From contig CM055097.1 in assembly GCA_029204225.1 (NCBI GenBank), positions 28,819,192-28,883,191 of the forward strand: 64,000 nt of DNA, written 5' to 3'. The translations under genes were made by a program, and so were the position numbers. How positions within the stretch are numbered: position 1 is the first letter of the stretch; each line of letters starts with the position of its first letter. Below, piece after piece: positions 11,360 through 23,503 of this stretch. The notes beneath the pieces were generated by a model. The model had not been told where the DNA came from. It worked only from the letters and a program-made list of their open reading frames with translations, and searched no databases. The stretch comes from Diphasiastrum complanatum (taxonomy: Eukaryota; Streptophyta; Lycopodiopsida; Lycopodiales; Lycopodiaceae).

Positions 11360-11740
11360 ACACTAATGTTCACGCTTATGTACTTGGTTCTTGTATAAAC
11401 GAAAATCTTGTAGCAATAGCTTCAAAGAGAGGAAACTATGGTTGAGTAAAAATAGTTAGAATTAAAGTAAAATCATTGTGCTACTGTACTGTAGGTCCTA
11501 TCTGTTAATAAATATCAGTTGGCCTCACCACGAGGCAAGTCGACGGGACACGCGTCCCGCCAACGGCAACTTGGGTCATGCAAGGGTTGCCTGAGTGAAC
11601 AACTATATGTATAGTGTAATTTCATTTTGAAAAATATAGTTGCTATGTGAGCTTGCTGTGGAGAGTGTTTTCTGTCTGTGTTACTGTGTAGCATGGTCTG
11701 TATTCTTGTTTAAAGCAAATTCTAATTGGTATCAGAGCCG
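11360..11740 (+). mobile_element. 5' LTR end and tRNA-Met primer-binding site of a Copia element
   Basis: TGGTATCAGAGCC at about 11,728-11,740 is the classical plant Copia primer-binding site complementary to initiator tRNA-Met. Sequence just upstream should therefore be the 5' LTR; its left edge is unclear (a TGTTAATAAATATC start near 11,500 is possible). The downstream Gag-Pol fragment (13.0-15.3 kb) is in the right orientation and distance. Confidence 0.7.
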
Positions 11741-13020
11741 TACAAGGAGTGTACACACAATACAACATCGCCGTTAAAGAGAGCTTCGGGAGAACTGTCT
11801 TATGAGAGTTCGGGGTTTACGGCGGGTTGAAGACGGAAGGAGAAGCACTGGTGTAGAGAGTTTAGCACACAGAAGCTTGGTGAGCTTGAGACTGTGTGAG
11901 GATTAGGGACAAGAGTTGTCTGCTGAATTAGAACCTCAGCAAACGGAATTTTGAAATTCCGAAGGAAGTCTATTTGGTGTTTGCAGTTGGTGTACAATCG
12001 AACACCGTTTGACAAATGGATTGAAGCATCAGATTTTCAGCAGTAGGGCGACCTTAGAGCAAGAGGATAGGCCTATCAAAACACTGTGAATAGGAAGCCA
12101 AGAATATATTTGTGTGAGAAACCCTTGTCTGGGGTTTGGGAGCACAAAATAAGAAATTTCTCTCTATTCTAAGTCGTTTTGGAAGCTGTGAGAATCCAAA
12201 GGAGGGTGTCTTGATCAGTTCTAGAAGATCTGAAGTGGCCGTGGACAGCCACACTTCATCCGTGGAGCCATAAGCACTTTTGGCAGCCATAGCTACAACC
12301 CGTGCAAGAGAGAGAGAGATGGAGGAGGTCGCAGGCCTACTCACGCGAGGAACCAAGAGAAACGCATAGCATTTTAAAGTGGACAGCATTTGCAAGAACT
12401 TCCATCAGTGCACAAAAGTGCTCAGAACCGTTGGATTGAGAAAATTGTGTATCCACGGTGGGGATTGTGTACAAGAAGGGCCGTTGGATTGAAAGAACCG
12501 TTGGATGAAGGCTACAGTGGGCCTTGAAGAATTGAAGTGCAATTCACATTGCAACTTCATTAAAAACTTTCAAAGTGAAAGCTGAGTTGGGTCCCTTCAC
12601 AATTGAAATGTGAAGTTTCTTCAAGGTGAAGAAACAGTTCAAAAACAAGGAAAATCCTTATTTTTGGGTCCTTTGTCCGTTTTGACCTAAACGAAAGGCT
12701 ATAACCTCCAAACGAAGGGCACCCAGATTGTACTTGCAAGTACAGTACAACAAAATAGAGTGATTGCAATGGAGAAAGTGTTCAAAATGCGCCAAAAGTG
12801 ATTTCACCATTCCATTGGGCATGTAGTTGGGAATTGACGATTGAGTGCATTTCTAAAGGCAGCGCCGATTTGGCTTTCAAATTGGTGGAAAAGCGACGAG
12901 TGGCATGGTAAGGGAAAAAGGACAGGCCATTAATTTCAACTTCTGACATCATAGTTGGCCTCGGCATACTACTTTTAGCCTACAGCAAAAGTTTCAAGCA
13001 GTTTTGCAATGACAAACATG
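11741..13020 (+). other. Leader region of the Copia element, no gene
   Basis: About 1.3 kb between the primer-binding site and the Gag remnant. Short open frames lie on the minus strand but show no domain; treated as untranslated leader or inserted sequence. Confidence 0.5.
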
Positions 13021-15345
13021 GGAGAGTCCATTTTAAGTGAAAGTAGCAAATTGGACGGGATTTGGATATCAAAGTGTTCGACAAAAAGATGAGGAAAGCT
13101 TTGACCTCCATTAACTTGTCAGTGAAGGATCACATCATTACCCACATTTGTGATTTTGTTACACCCATACAGGCATGGGATGTGCTAAAGGAGCAGTTCG
13201 AGACGTCAAATTCGTCTAGAATCATGTTTCTGAAGTCAAAGTTGAATAGTGCCCACATGGAGCAAGGAGAGCACATTTAGACGTACATGACCTTAATCAA
13301 GACAATGAGGGATGAACTGCATCCTATTGGTGAGCGCATACATGATGTGGAGCTAGTGCACAATGCATTGTGCAGCATTGCAGAACCCTATTAGATGTTT
13401 GTGAGCGGAATAAGCATCAAGAGAAAGATTGCCAACCTTTGATGAGCTCGTAGGAATATTGATGCAAGAAGAGCAACAGCGAGAAATGGTGAAAGCTAGA
13501 CGTCAAAATACTAACGATTAGACACTTGTGACATGCCAAAAACAAAGTAAGGGCAAGGGCAAGAAAAAGTCTAAACAACAATTTGTCAAGACTCAGGAGG
13601 ATGAGGGATCTTCTAGTAAGACCAAGAAGAAAGACAAGTGCTTCCATTGTGGTAAAAAGGGCCATTGGAAGAGTGAATGTCACAAATTCTTGGCTAAACA
13701 AGGCAAGGGAAAACCAAAGCAAGCAAGTAACCTTGTTGATGAGGGTGAGATTGAAGACTCTAGAATCTTCATATTTGCATTGTCATCTAATCAAGATGAT
13801 CAAGCATGGTATATTGACTCGGGAGCCACAAGACACATGACAAGTAACAAGAATTGGTTCAGTAGCTTGAAAGTGTTGGATAATGAAACGTCCGTTTCAC
13901 AAGCAAATGGTGATGTGTGCAAGATCAAGGGGATAGGCACCATTTCAATCCAACTACCTGATGGCAAAAGTAGGATGATCAGAGAGGTACTTTATGTGCC
14001 AGGTTTGAAAAAAAATCTACTTTCTATTGGAGTCATTACTAATCAAAAGTTGAAATTAGAATTCGCCCATGATCATTGCTTTGTGAAGGAACCAAAAGCT
14101 CAAAGTTATTGTGGATGGAGTAAGGGAGCCCAATACAAAATTGTACAGGTTGAATGCTACAATCAAGGGGCAACATGGACTCATATCGTCCATTCCATCG
14201 CAAAATGAGTTGTGGCATAAGAGGCTTGGTCCCTTGAACTTAGGAAGCCTCAGTTTGATGAGGAAATTGGAGATGGTAACAGGATTGCCTAGATATAGAA
14301 GACCACTTGAAATTGATGTGCGAATCATGTGTATATGGGAAGCAACATCGAGAGAAGTTCAATAAAGGTGGTGTTGCACGAGCAAAGAACATCCTGGATT
14401 TAATCCACAAAGATTTATCGGGCCTATGAGGACCATGTCCTTAGGTAAAGCCTTCTATTTAATGACATTTATTGATGATATGTCACGTTAGACGTGGATC
14501 TACTTCTTGAAAAAAAAATTGGATGCATTTGACAATCTCAAGAGCTTCAAAGCATTGGTCAAAAATCAGACAGGTAGGAAGATCAAAGTCCTAAGATCAG
14601 ATAGTGGAGAGGAGTACAAATCTAATGACTTCAATGATCTTTGTGATCAATGTGGGATTAAAAGACAATTTATGTAAGCTCATACTCCTGCTCTCAATCA
14701 TGTAGCTGGGTGCAAGAATCGTACGATTGTGGAAAGTGCCAGATCTATGCTAGCTGAGATGAAACTACCAAACGATTTTTGGTCAGAAGTGTGCAATATG
14801 GCAGTCTATCTTCAAAATAGAAGTCCTACCAGTGCCATACCAAAGATAACACCTGAGGAAGCATTCGCGAAGAAGAACCCAAAGATGAACCACTTGCGAA
14901 TCTTTGGATGTAAGGCCTTTGTACACATTCCTAAGAAAGAGAGACATAAACTTGATGTAAAGGCTATCAAGTGTATATTCCTAGGATATGATTATCATGT
15001 AAAGGTCTATAGATGTTTTGATCCAGTGGTAAACAAAATCCATGTAAGCCATGATGTTATCTTTGATAAATCCAAGATGTATAGACACATCTAGTGGGAA
15101 AGATGGTATAGTGAGGATACCTTCTGATGATGATCCATTCGTTGACCTTCCAAGTGATGAACATGAGGATACATCTCAAGAAACTACTACTCAACCTCTA
15201 GAGACAGGTTGGAGAGGTAGAGACAAACCTTTTGGTGCAAGAAGGATTGAAGTTGCAGGTTACAAACGCAAGGAGCAAGATGTACCGTGGGATACATTTT
15301 CACCAAGAAGCCGATCACCTGACAGAAAGCTCTCTATCCGAAATT
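13021..15345 (+). pseudogene. Copia Gag-protease-integrase remnant, truncated before RT
   Basis: Gag (UBN2-type, 13,062-13,500) holds stops near 13,278 and 13,392. A clean CCHC knuckle, CFHCGKKGHWKSEC, lies at about 13,657. Protease has YIDSGATRHMT (about 13,810). GAG-pre-integrase ELWHKRLGPLNLGSL (about 14,205) is followed by a frameshifted integrase (FIDDMSR near 14,470; RSDSGEEYKS near 14,600) and then a continuous C-terminal part at 14,729-15,094 (NRSPTSAI, LRIFGCKAFVHIPKKER). At about 15,345 it breaks into LTR sequence of a different Copia family. It is flanked on the left by its own LTR end and primer site. Confidence 0.85.
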
Positions 15346-15962
15346 ACGTGTAAAATTGCAGTGTTGTCTTTTTTGCATTTTTTGTCTATCATGAATTACA
15401 TGCAAAAATGCAGTGTCATCTTTTTCACACTTTTTCCCTGCAGAAATCACGAGTAAAAATGCAATGTTGCATTTTTCACTTGGGGCAGTTTACATTCATT
15501 TATGCAGAATGACAGTTTACGTTCATTTATGCAGACACACTGTTTATGGCCAATTGTCACTGCTTATCAGCAAGCAACTTCTGAGAAGAACTGGATGAAT
15601 GCCAGCGGACTCCAGCCAACTGGCAATGTAATCACTTAGTATCTAGCGAAAGTTAGTTGCTAAAGATTGAACGTGATTTCCATCACTACTGCTTTGTTCA
15701 ATTTTTGATAGGCGTAGTCATGCATTGGAAGTAGGAAGTTTTCACATTCCATCACTCACCTATTTTCGACATGTTATAAAAGCGTTGATTCTTCTTCAAG
15801 ACCTAATACTATATCGATATCAGAACAAAAAACTCTAATACTTGATATCTTTCACGATATCATATTCTTCAGTTCCTTTCATCCTTTAAGTATCAGAGAA
15901 TTGATTTTCTTGGCGTCACTACATCTTAGTGTCATTGATACAATCGACAGACTACATTCCAA
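15346..15962 (+). mobile_element. Copia LTR remnant and leader
   Basis: Segments match the LTR family at 10.0-10.9 kb and 31.4-32.7 kb (for example the shared GATAGGCGTAGTCATGCATT near 15,709). A partly degenerate primer-site-like TATCAGAAC follows near 15,818. It belongs to the Gag start at 15,963. Confidence 0.6.
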
Positions 15963-18508
15963 ATGGATTCTCAAAGTAAAGCTGGTAGACACAAATTGAA
16001 TGGATCCAATTATCATTTGTGGAAATTTAAGATGAAGACCTTGCTAATTGCCAACGAGTTATGGGATGTTGTTACAGGTATTGAAGTGAATCCTGAAGAT
16101 GACACAAAATACTCAAAATGAAAATCGAAGGATGGTAAAGCTTTCGCGCTTATTATCCTCAATATATCAGATACTCAAACTGGCCACATAGGTAAAGCTA
16201 AAATTTCAAAAGAAGTTTGGGACATCTTGAGCTCACTATATGATGTGAGAGACATAACTACTAAGTTACATCTTCTAAGAAAATTCTTCACACTCACGAT
16301 GTCAAATGGTGATTCTCTTCAGAATCGTATTAAGTAGTTTAAGAATCTATTACAATAGATGGCCACTGTCAGATCAGTCATAGATAATCAAGACGCAATA
16401 ATGACATTGCTTTCAAGCCTGCCCTCTACATATGAGAACTAGGTGGATCATCATGAGACACTCAGATCTCTTACTAGAGTTATCACTATGTTGCTGCAAG
16501 AAGATAATCGAAGAAGTTAAGACACTTTGTCTACCTCTTCGTCTCATGCTCTATATGTCAACAAGAGCTTGAAATGACAGATGCAGAAAAGCTCCAAGCA
16601 TCGAATCAGAAACAGACTCAAAGTCAATAACAATCATCAAATCCAGATTCGTCAAAGAATAAGATGTTTTGTAGTTATTGCAAACGCAATAACCATGAGA
16701 TCCAAGATTGCCAAATTCTCAAAGCGAAGAATGCAACCAAGCAACTTGATTACAAGCAAATATAGTTACAGCATCTCCTCAAGTCAAAACAGAGGAAGGT
16801 GCTTTTATGGTCAAAGACAAATACGCGAATTTGGATGATTCGTGGTTTCTGGATTCGGGAGCTACTCAACATATGACCAATCATCGTGAGATTTTCCAAT
16901 CTTATACGCCTTATAGCACAAAGAAGTATGTTCATCTTGGTGATGATAGTACTCACACTATCGAAGGTGTAGGTACTGTAAGATTGAGATTCCATCATGA
17001 TCAGTTGAAACTGCTGTCAAAAGTCTGGTATGTTCCTAAACTCTCTACAAATATACTATCAATAAGTAGAATTACAGATTCAGGTCATAAGGTGGAGTTT
17101 GAGTCTGACCAATGCAGAAGTATCGATAGGAGTAATAAGATCCTTGCACTCGACAAGAGGCATGGAAACTCTTATAGATTGGCACATTGTTATTCTGATT
17201 CTAATCAAGCCTTGAAAACCTCTATTCTTGTCAATAAAGCATTACTATGGCATCATCGCTTAGGACGCTTGAATTATGCATTTGTTTTGAACATGTTCAG
17301 ACAATCCATGGCTCTTGATCTCGACTATCCTTCTGGTAAGGTCAATCTCCTTGTCTGCCATAGTTGCATCCTTGTTGCATCCTTGGAAAGCAGACTAGGA
17401 TTCCTTTTAGGTCAAGTCATAGACATGCAGCAAAAGGTCTGTTAGATGTTCTTCATACAGATAGATGTGGACCTATGCGAACTCCTTCATTGCTAGATGC
17501 AAAGTATTTCATTACCTTTATTGACAATTCTCCAGAAGAACAGCTATTTATTTCATTAAACAAAAATTAGAGGCTCTCATCAAGTTTAGACAATTCACAG
17601 AGCATGTAAAAAATTAGACTGGTAAACGAATCAAAGCACTGAGGTTAGATAACGGGGGAGAATATATCTCCACCGAATTCAAGAAGTATTGCCTTAACAA
17701 CGACATTGATCAACAATACATTACCTCTTATTCGCCTCAGTCAAATGGTCTTGCTGAGAGAAAGAACATAACATTAGTCGAATCGGCAAAGTGCATGTTA
17801 TCACATGCGACACTTCCGAGGTCCTTATGGGTTGAAGCTATTTCAACAACTTATATTCGGAACAAATGTCCTACTAAAAATCTCTTTAACAAAACACCAT
17901 TTGAAGTTTGGACAGGTGCCGAACCTTCTTTATAAAACTTACGAGTTTTTGGATGTATTACTTATGCGCAGATTCCTCACGATCTCAGGAAGAAGCTCAA
18001 CTTCCAGAGTATCAAATGTATTTTCATGAGCTACACTACTTTTGATCAAGCCTACAAGCTGTTTGATCCCATCGAGTCGAAGATATTCACTAGTGGGGAT
18101 GTCATCTTCATCGAAGATTAGTTTCAAGACCTCAAGGGAAAAGAAAGAGCCCATCCAGCCGACCTGTTAGATTCTCTTGACATATTGAACTTTCTAGTTC
18201 CTCACTCGACTATTCCTCTTAAAGGACCAATCTCATCTACTCTTGATGAACAACAAATCAATGGTGAATCAAAAGATGATGATGTTGCAATTCAGCAACT
18301 ACAATATGATGAAAATGATCTACTTTCTCTATTTTCTAGAAGATCATCAAAAGCTAGCAGACCACCTATCAGGTATATTGACATGTCTGCAGCCTACCTT
18401 GTTCACAAGCTGACAACTGTCAAAAAGGCACTCAGTCAGCCAGATTCAAATCTCTCGATAAAGAGTATTCATCCCTTATCAAGAACCCGACTTTTGTTTT
18501 CAACTTAA
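15963..18508 (+). pseudogene. Copia Gag-protease-integrase remnant
   Basis: Gag starts at ATG 15,963 (MDSQSKAGRHKLNGSNYHLW, the typical N-terminal gag_pre-integrase/UBN2 start) and has at least five in-frame stops. Protease has WFLDSGATQHMTNHRE (about 16,845). GAG-pre-integrase has LWHHRLGRL, followed by a local duplication around CHSCILVAS. The integrase core (FITFIDNS near 17,510; DNGGEYIST near 17,650) and C-terminal part (NKCPTKN; FGCITYAQIPHDLRKK) are frameshifted. The last piece, 18,185-18,508, is the linker before RT with RSSKASRPPIRY. It ends where RT should begin. Same family as 8.7-10.0 kb and 32.7-35.1 kb. Confidence 0.85.
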
Positions 18509-19999
18509 TATTCTCATATTATGTCATAAATGCCTTTCCATATTGCTAAACTTGTAGGATTCTCGTAAAATAAAAGTACGACTTATGACATGGCAAGGCC
18601 TTTGTGGTATAGCACCACATTGTTCTTGTTATATCACTAGTGACTCAAAATCATTTCTAAATGAGTTCCTTTTTTTCCGAGATGCAAGTTATAAGAAGTC
18701 TTTTTTTTTCCCTTAACGATGAGATGCAAATACATAAATTCATTGGGGCCACGTTTTGAAGGGTGATTCATTATTATGCCTGCAATCAATTTAATTCAAT
18801 GATAGTGTATGGGATGCAATGATTGCTAGTGTACCTACAACCTCTTACAAGTATTCTTTACAAGGTTCTTATTATTAGCTTTCTTACTTTCAAGTTTGAA
18901 TTTTGCACATGCTTTTCTAACAAGACCCATCATTCATTGATCTACAATGCAAATTGAGATTTATTAACCACTTATGAAATAAGTAATTTTGAATCACAAA
19001 TAACAAGTATTTGAAACAAAATAACGTATTATGGAAGGTGTTGGGCCTAGGACATTTTGCCCGGTAAGGATTTCTAAAATTTTTTAGGCAAGGCCCAGAG
19101 GGGTTGAGCCTAATAAATTTTGGAAAGCCGAACTGGGCAAAATGTCCTCTGTGCGACGGATTCCATTGCGTAATGGATACCTTGACTTTTTTCACATGTA
19201 CCTTTTGAAGCATAATAAGCAATTTGACTCTGATTGACCAGTCTAGAAGTGTCACATGGCAGCCACATGGACACAAAGGGTGGAAAGAGCAGCACCTATG
19301 TCTGGAAAAAAGTACATATATATTCTACTTTTTAATATGTTAAAAAAGGGGCATAATAGTCACAAGGTATCCCTTACTTGATGAAAACTTACCACTACTA
19401 AAGTGCTACTTCTTTGAGTTTTATTTTGTTGCATGTATTTTTGTAAAAACTCTTTAATGTATGGTCAATCTACTTTGAGAGAAAAACAAAAAAAGCTTTC
19501 TCAATGGTTGGATGAGGAGGGGCCTTGCCTCTACCCTCAGTAAAAGTGGAATAGGGGAATAAGCTCATCTAAGAACAAGGGAAAGTGTCTTGCTTACATG
19601 GTTGTCATGCATTGGTCCATGCAATATTACACTTGATAGTTGATTGCATGAGTGCATGCTTATGTTCTTTCAAATTAAAGCATCTTTGAGAGAAAAAAAT
19701 GAATGAAGGCATCTTTTTGTTCTCCACTGTGTGAAGTGTCACAGGACCAGTGGGGTTCATCACTAGGGAAGACCCACAAAGCATATTTGTGTAAGCAAGG
19801 AGTTGGCAGCTTGCCTATATCCATGGACCATGACCATCAAATAGGCGCAAAGCCATGTGCCTATAACGACTTACTTGTTTATGCATCTTGCTTTCCAAAG
19901 GGGGCTAGAAACTAGCTCACTTTTTTATGGTTTATGTTGTGGTTATTAGCGGGTTTATTTTATGGGTCACTAATACTCCACATGCTTAAAGGCCAACTC

Positions 20000-20345
20000 A
20001 CATGGGCTTTACGTCGTGCTGACTGCCACCATCTGACTCCTACATCGGGATTCCCCATTCATCCGGTAACCGGGGCCAGGGCCATTTCTAATGATAGGGG
20101 GGCCGAGACCCCACAGTTAGATTGTAAGGTGGAGAGCCAAGACCCCGCAGCCAGGGCGTGGGACCAATGGCCAGGTCCACTACGGCGTCAGAAAGGAAAC
20201 GTCGGGGCAAATTGCATTCTTCTGGAGGACCTGGAGCCTGGAGGAATCATTAATAAGGGTGCCCTAATTCCTCTCGGTCGTAAATGGTGTTCACGGATAA
20301 GAACTGAGCACGCTTCATTTTCTTTCTTTCATTATGCGATAACGA
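20000..20345. other. GC-rich island in AT-rich DNA
   Basis: By eye, this stretch is much richer in G and C than the sequence around it (runs such as GGTAACCGGGGCCAGGGCC). A 148-codon frame spans it on the plus strand, but it shows no domain. Possible remains of a gene or an inserted piece of other origin. Confidence 0.35.
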
Positions 20346-20854
20346 GAATAGATAACGAGCATGTCTTGCCCGTTAACTGACGTTAATACTAGGGCTATCA
20401 AAGTATTTATACAGTTTATGCTATTAAACTATGCTATTGCCATAATATGTATATGGTTTCACTACCGTATTTATGTGTTTTTAGTGTTGTTTCGAATTTA
20501 GATTTTTTATAAGGTTTAATTCACATTTTATGTTTTTGCAAAGTTTGATGTGTTTTTAATGTTTAGCTTTACAATTTAACTACCATATGTATGTCTTTGC
20601 CAAGTTCAACGAGGTGTTAATTGGTCATCGAGTTTTGTAAATGTGGTTTTCTCGTGGTTTGTTCGTCTCTCTCGTTGGAGCATCTTTCTCGTTGGCAGCG
20701 TCGTTCTTGTTGGCAGTCTTTTTCTGATCTATTTGCATTGTCATATGTTAAATATGTGGGTCATATAATTCTTAAAATCTACTATATTTTTGTACTGTAT
20801 AAGATGTGCCGTACAATCATCGTACAAAAATTTGATGTTCTATTTTTATACGTT

Positions 20855-20878
20855 GGGGGGGGGGGGGGGGGGGGGGGG
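20855..20878 (+). repeat. Run of 24 G
   Basis: An uninterrupted G tract. Two further G-rich blocks (about 21,025-21,046) and a GT tract (about 21,072-21,099) lie within 250 bp, making this a likely G-quadruplex region and a likely site of length variation. Confidence 0.9.
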
Positions 20879-23503
20879 CTCATTCTGGCTTATTACGAGG
20901 CCTGTTTTTATAACATAATCAGCCAGCCTTGCTAATAATCCTGAAAACATTAATCTCAATCGGTCTGCTGAAGTATTATGAAGTGCTCTTGCCATGACAT
21001 ATCAAAAATATTCTCCGAGCTCGGGGGGGGGGAAGGGGGCGGGGTTAAGAGTCCTAAGAATTTTCAAGACGTGTGTGTGGGTGTGTGTGTGTGTGTGTTT
21101 TGGGCGATGTCTCCCTCTAGGGTGGACATGGAGGGGCTGGCCTTCCACCTTGGGAGAGCACACCACCACTTGTGTGCTCGGTGATTTCTATTGTGTAACA
21201 GGTTGCAAGGTTCTAATGGCTTATCTTTACATGAAGATTAGAAACATAATAGGCCTTTGCATTAGTTAAATTTAGATAAGAAAACAAAATCAGAGTTTCA
21301 TTTTTGTGGAGTGAACTTTTGCTATGTATTTTGGCACTTGAACTTTTTGACCAAGTGGTTGTATAAAGATAGCACACTATAAGCTCAATAAGGAGAACAC
21401 GTATTCCACACCATGAATGTTGTGGCAGCGGTGGTGTTCCACAGATCTAAGGATGGGGACTGATTCCACCATTGTGAAGAGGTGGTGGTACCATCTCCCA
21501 TCTCCATTAGATGGTTGCTACACCACCATTGTCACTATAGTGGTGTAGCTCATCCCTCAATAAGAGAGATGAAAATGAGCATAATTTTTCATGTATAATC
21601 CATTATGCATTTGTAAAAGGCCAAGGCGCCCCTGTAACTTTAGCCAACGCAAACATATAAGAGCAAGTCGTCGTGGCCCCAAAACTCCAATAGGGCCTAC
21701 TCCATAGTTCAAGACTTGAGATCATCCAAAGGGTGGGTTGAAGCATGTTAATGAGAATCTCACACTTCTTGTTTCAAAAGAATGTATTCGACGAAGCGTG
21801 ACTTTAGGGGCCATCAAGTGACCCTCTAAAGCCTTCCCCTTGTGTTTATGGGCACGATGTCTTGCTTAGGCAACATCCCTAGGTGTTTAAATGCTACATA
21901 AATGGCTATAAACAACGAGAATGTGATCTTTTTTTAAAAATAAGATGTGGTTTTAAGAGCCATAACTCAAATAATACATAGCAGACTCTATTAAGCAAAA
22001 ACTCATCCTTTAAACAATTCATGGGCCAATTTTTTTTTAAATCACAAAACCAATTAAGCCTATTACAAAATAAATTAAGCTAAGAGGTAGTCATTTTAAA
22101 AATTCATTGGCCAAAGCTCTTTTATGTTTACACAAAATCACAAAAGTAATTAAGCCTATCACATGAGTACTTAAGCCCTCTAGTCCTTTTGAAAAATGTG
22201 TGGGTCGACTATCATTTTGTTTTGCTATTACTAAACCCACTAAGCTAAATTCTTTATATGCCTTTTAAAACTTATGGAAAATAGAATATTTGTTTTATTT
22301 CAAAAGGCTCAAATTTTGATACAAAACATTATATTGATACATTTAAATTGTTATATTCCTTATCAAGTGAAGTTCCACTTTAGGTGATGCAACAATCTTT
22401 TAATTTGTGCATTTTGATATATTTTAAAATGACTCTTGACGTCAAAGTATTTGTCTTATCTTTATGGTTTTACAAGGCTAGGATGTGGCTATTTGTCTCA
22501 TATTTATGGTTTAGGATGGGGGCTCTATGCACCTTGGCTTAGATAATAGATTTTATCGTATTCTAGATCTCCATGTTTTTAGTATCTTAATATCAAGAAT
22601 AGATTTTTTAGACATCGTTCCTCTGGCTCAAATGGTTGAGGATAAAGCAACCAGCGCTCCTAAAAAGTTTTTAAACTAACCTTACAAAAAACCCAAAAAA
22701 CTATTACGGAATCGGTAAAAGGTTTAAATAAAACCTTAAGACCTAAGATTTATAACTAAAACCAGTTGATTTTGAGCCATATAAAAAACCTATAAATCTA
22801 AAATATTTAGGTGGATACACTTGTTGGTCGACAAAAAATTCAATAAGCACGTGTAAGCTTCTTATTTTGGTTTGTAAGGATCACACAACACCAAACATGG
22901 CCCTACATAGCATGCGCGGTGGCAACTTTGGCATGCCGCTTAGGGGCAAGTTAAGGAATTTGCTAGCCATGTAACCTTGCAATAAAGTGCATTTGTGGGG
23001 CATTAAATCTTGAAACTACCCTTAACTAAAAGAAATACGTTTTCTTTTTGAAATTCAAGCAAAAATTGGATTGGAGGGACCAACCAATCCACCCTAGATG
23101 CCAAAGAGGCGTCACCCACATGACCTAATTTCCAATGCAGGTGAGAATAGAGCTCCCCAGATGGATGCGTGTATTGATACCTCAGTACCGAAGACGTTCT
23201 ACAATGGAGTGCATGCTGCGGTTTTGATAGTCTAGACGCTCTACATCTCATCGCAGTGATCCTTTACTTTGTGGCAGTCTGAAGTCAGATTCCTCAACAT
23301 ATCTTGATGATGATGAAGCTCTGTTTGTTTAGATGCATAAGTTTATTTAAGCTTCTGAAGGATTTCATTTTGTGTTGTTGTTTCCCGATTACACAGAAAA
23401 ATTTCCTTCAATCTGCTGCATACGATTGCTGAGCTGGTAGAGCAATGAAATTATAGATCCTTAATCCTGACTAGCCATTGCGACAGAGTTCTACTTGCGA
23501 GCG

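Larger units (their letters stand above)
18510..23470. other. Long intergenic region without a recognisable gene
   Basis: No supportable coding region. It contains homopolymer and dinucleotide tracts (listed separately), a small perfect stem-loop (GCTACACCAC ... GTGGTGTAGC, about 21,517-21,550), and a 15-bp string GTATTATGGAAGGTG near 19,026 that recurs near 27,241 beside other shared TTTTTAGGC/AAGGCCC-type sequence, pointing to a dispersed repeat. A tRNA-like A-box (TGGCTCAAATGG) sits near 22,627. Confidence 0.5.

Noticed and set aside
11800-12967. Minus-strand open frames of 61-113 codons in the Copia leader
   Set aside because: No domain, no neighbours in the same sense, and they lie in the untranslated leader of a plus-strand element.
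18917-19295. Minus-strand frames of 119 and 61 codons
   Set aside because: Overlapping, without domains, and inside a repeat shared with the 27.2-kb region.
23415-23465. tRNA gene upstream of the NRL gene (GCTGAGCTGGTAGAGCA, D-arm-like)
   Set aside because: No T-arm or acceptor stem can be closed; probably a chance match or 5' UTR sequence.
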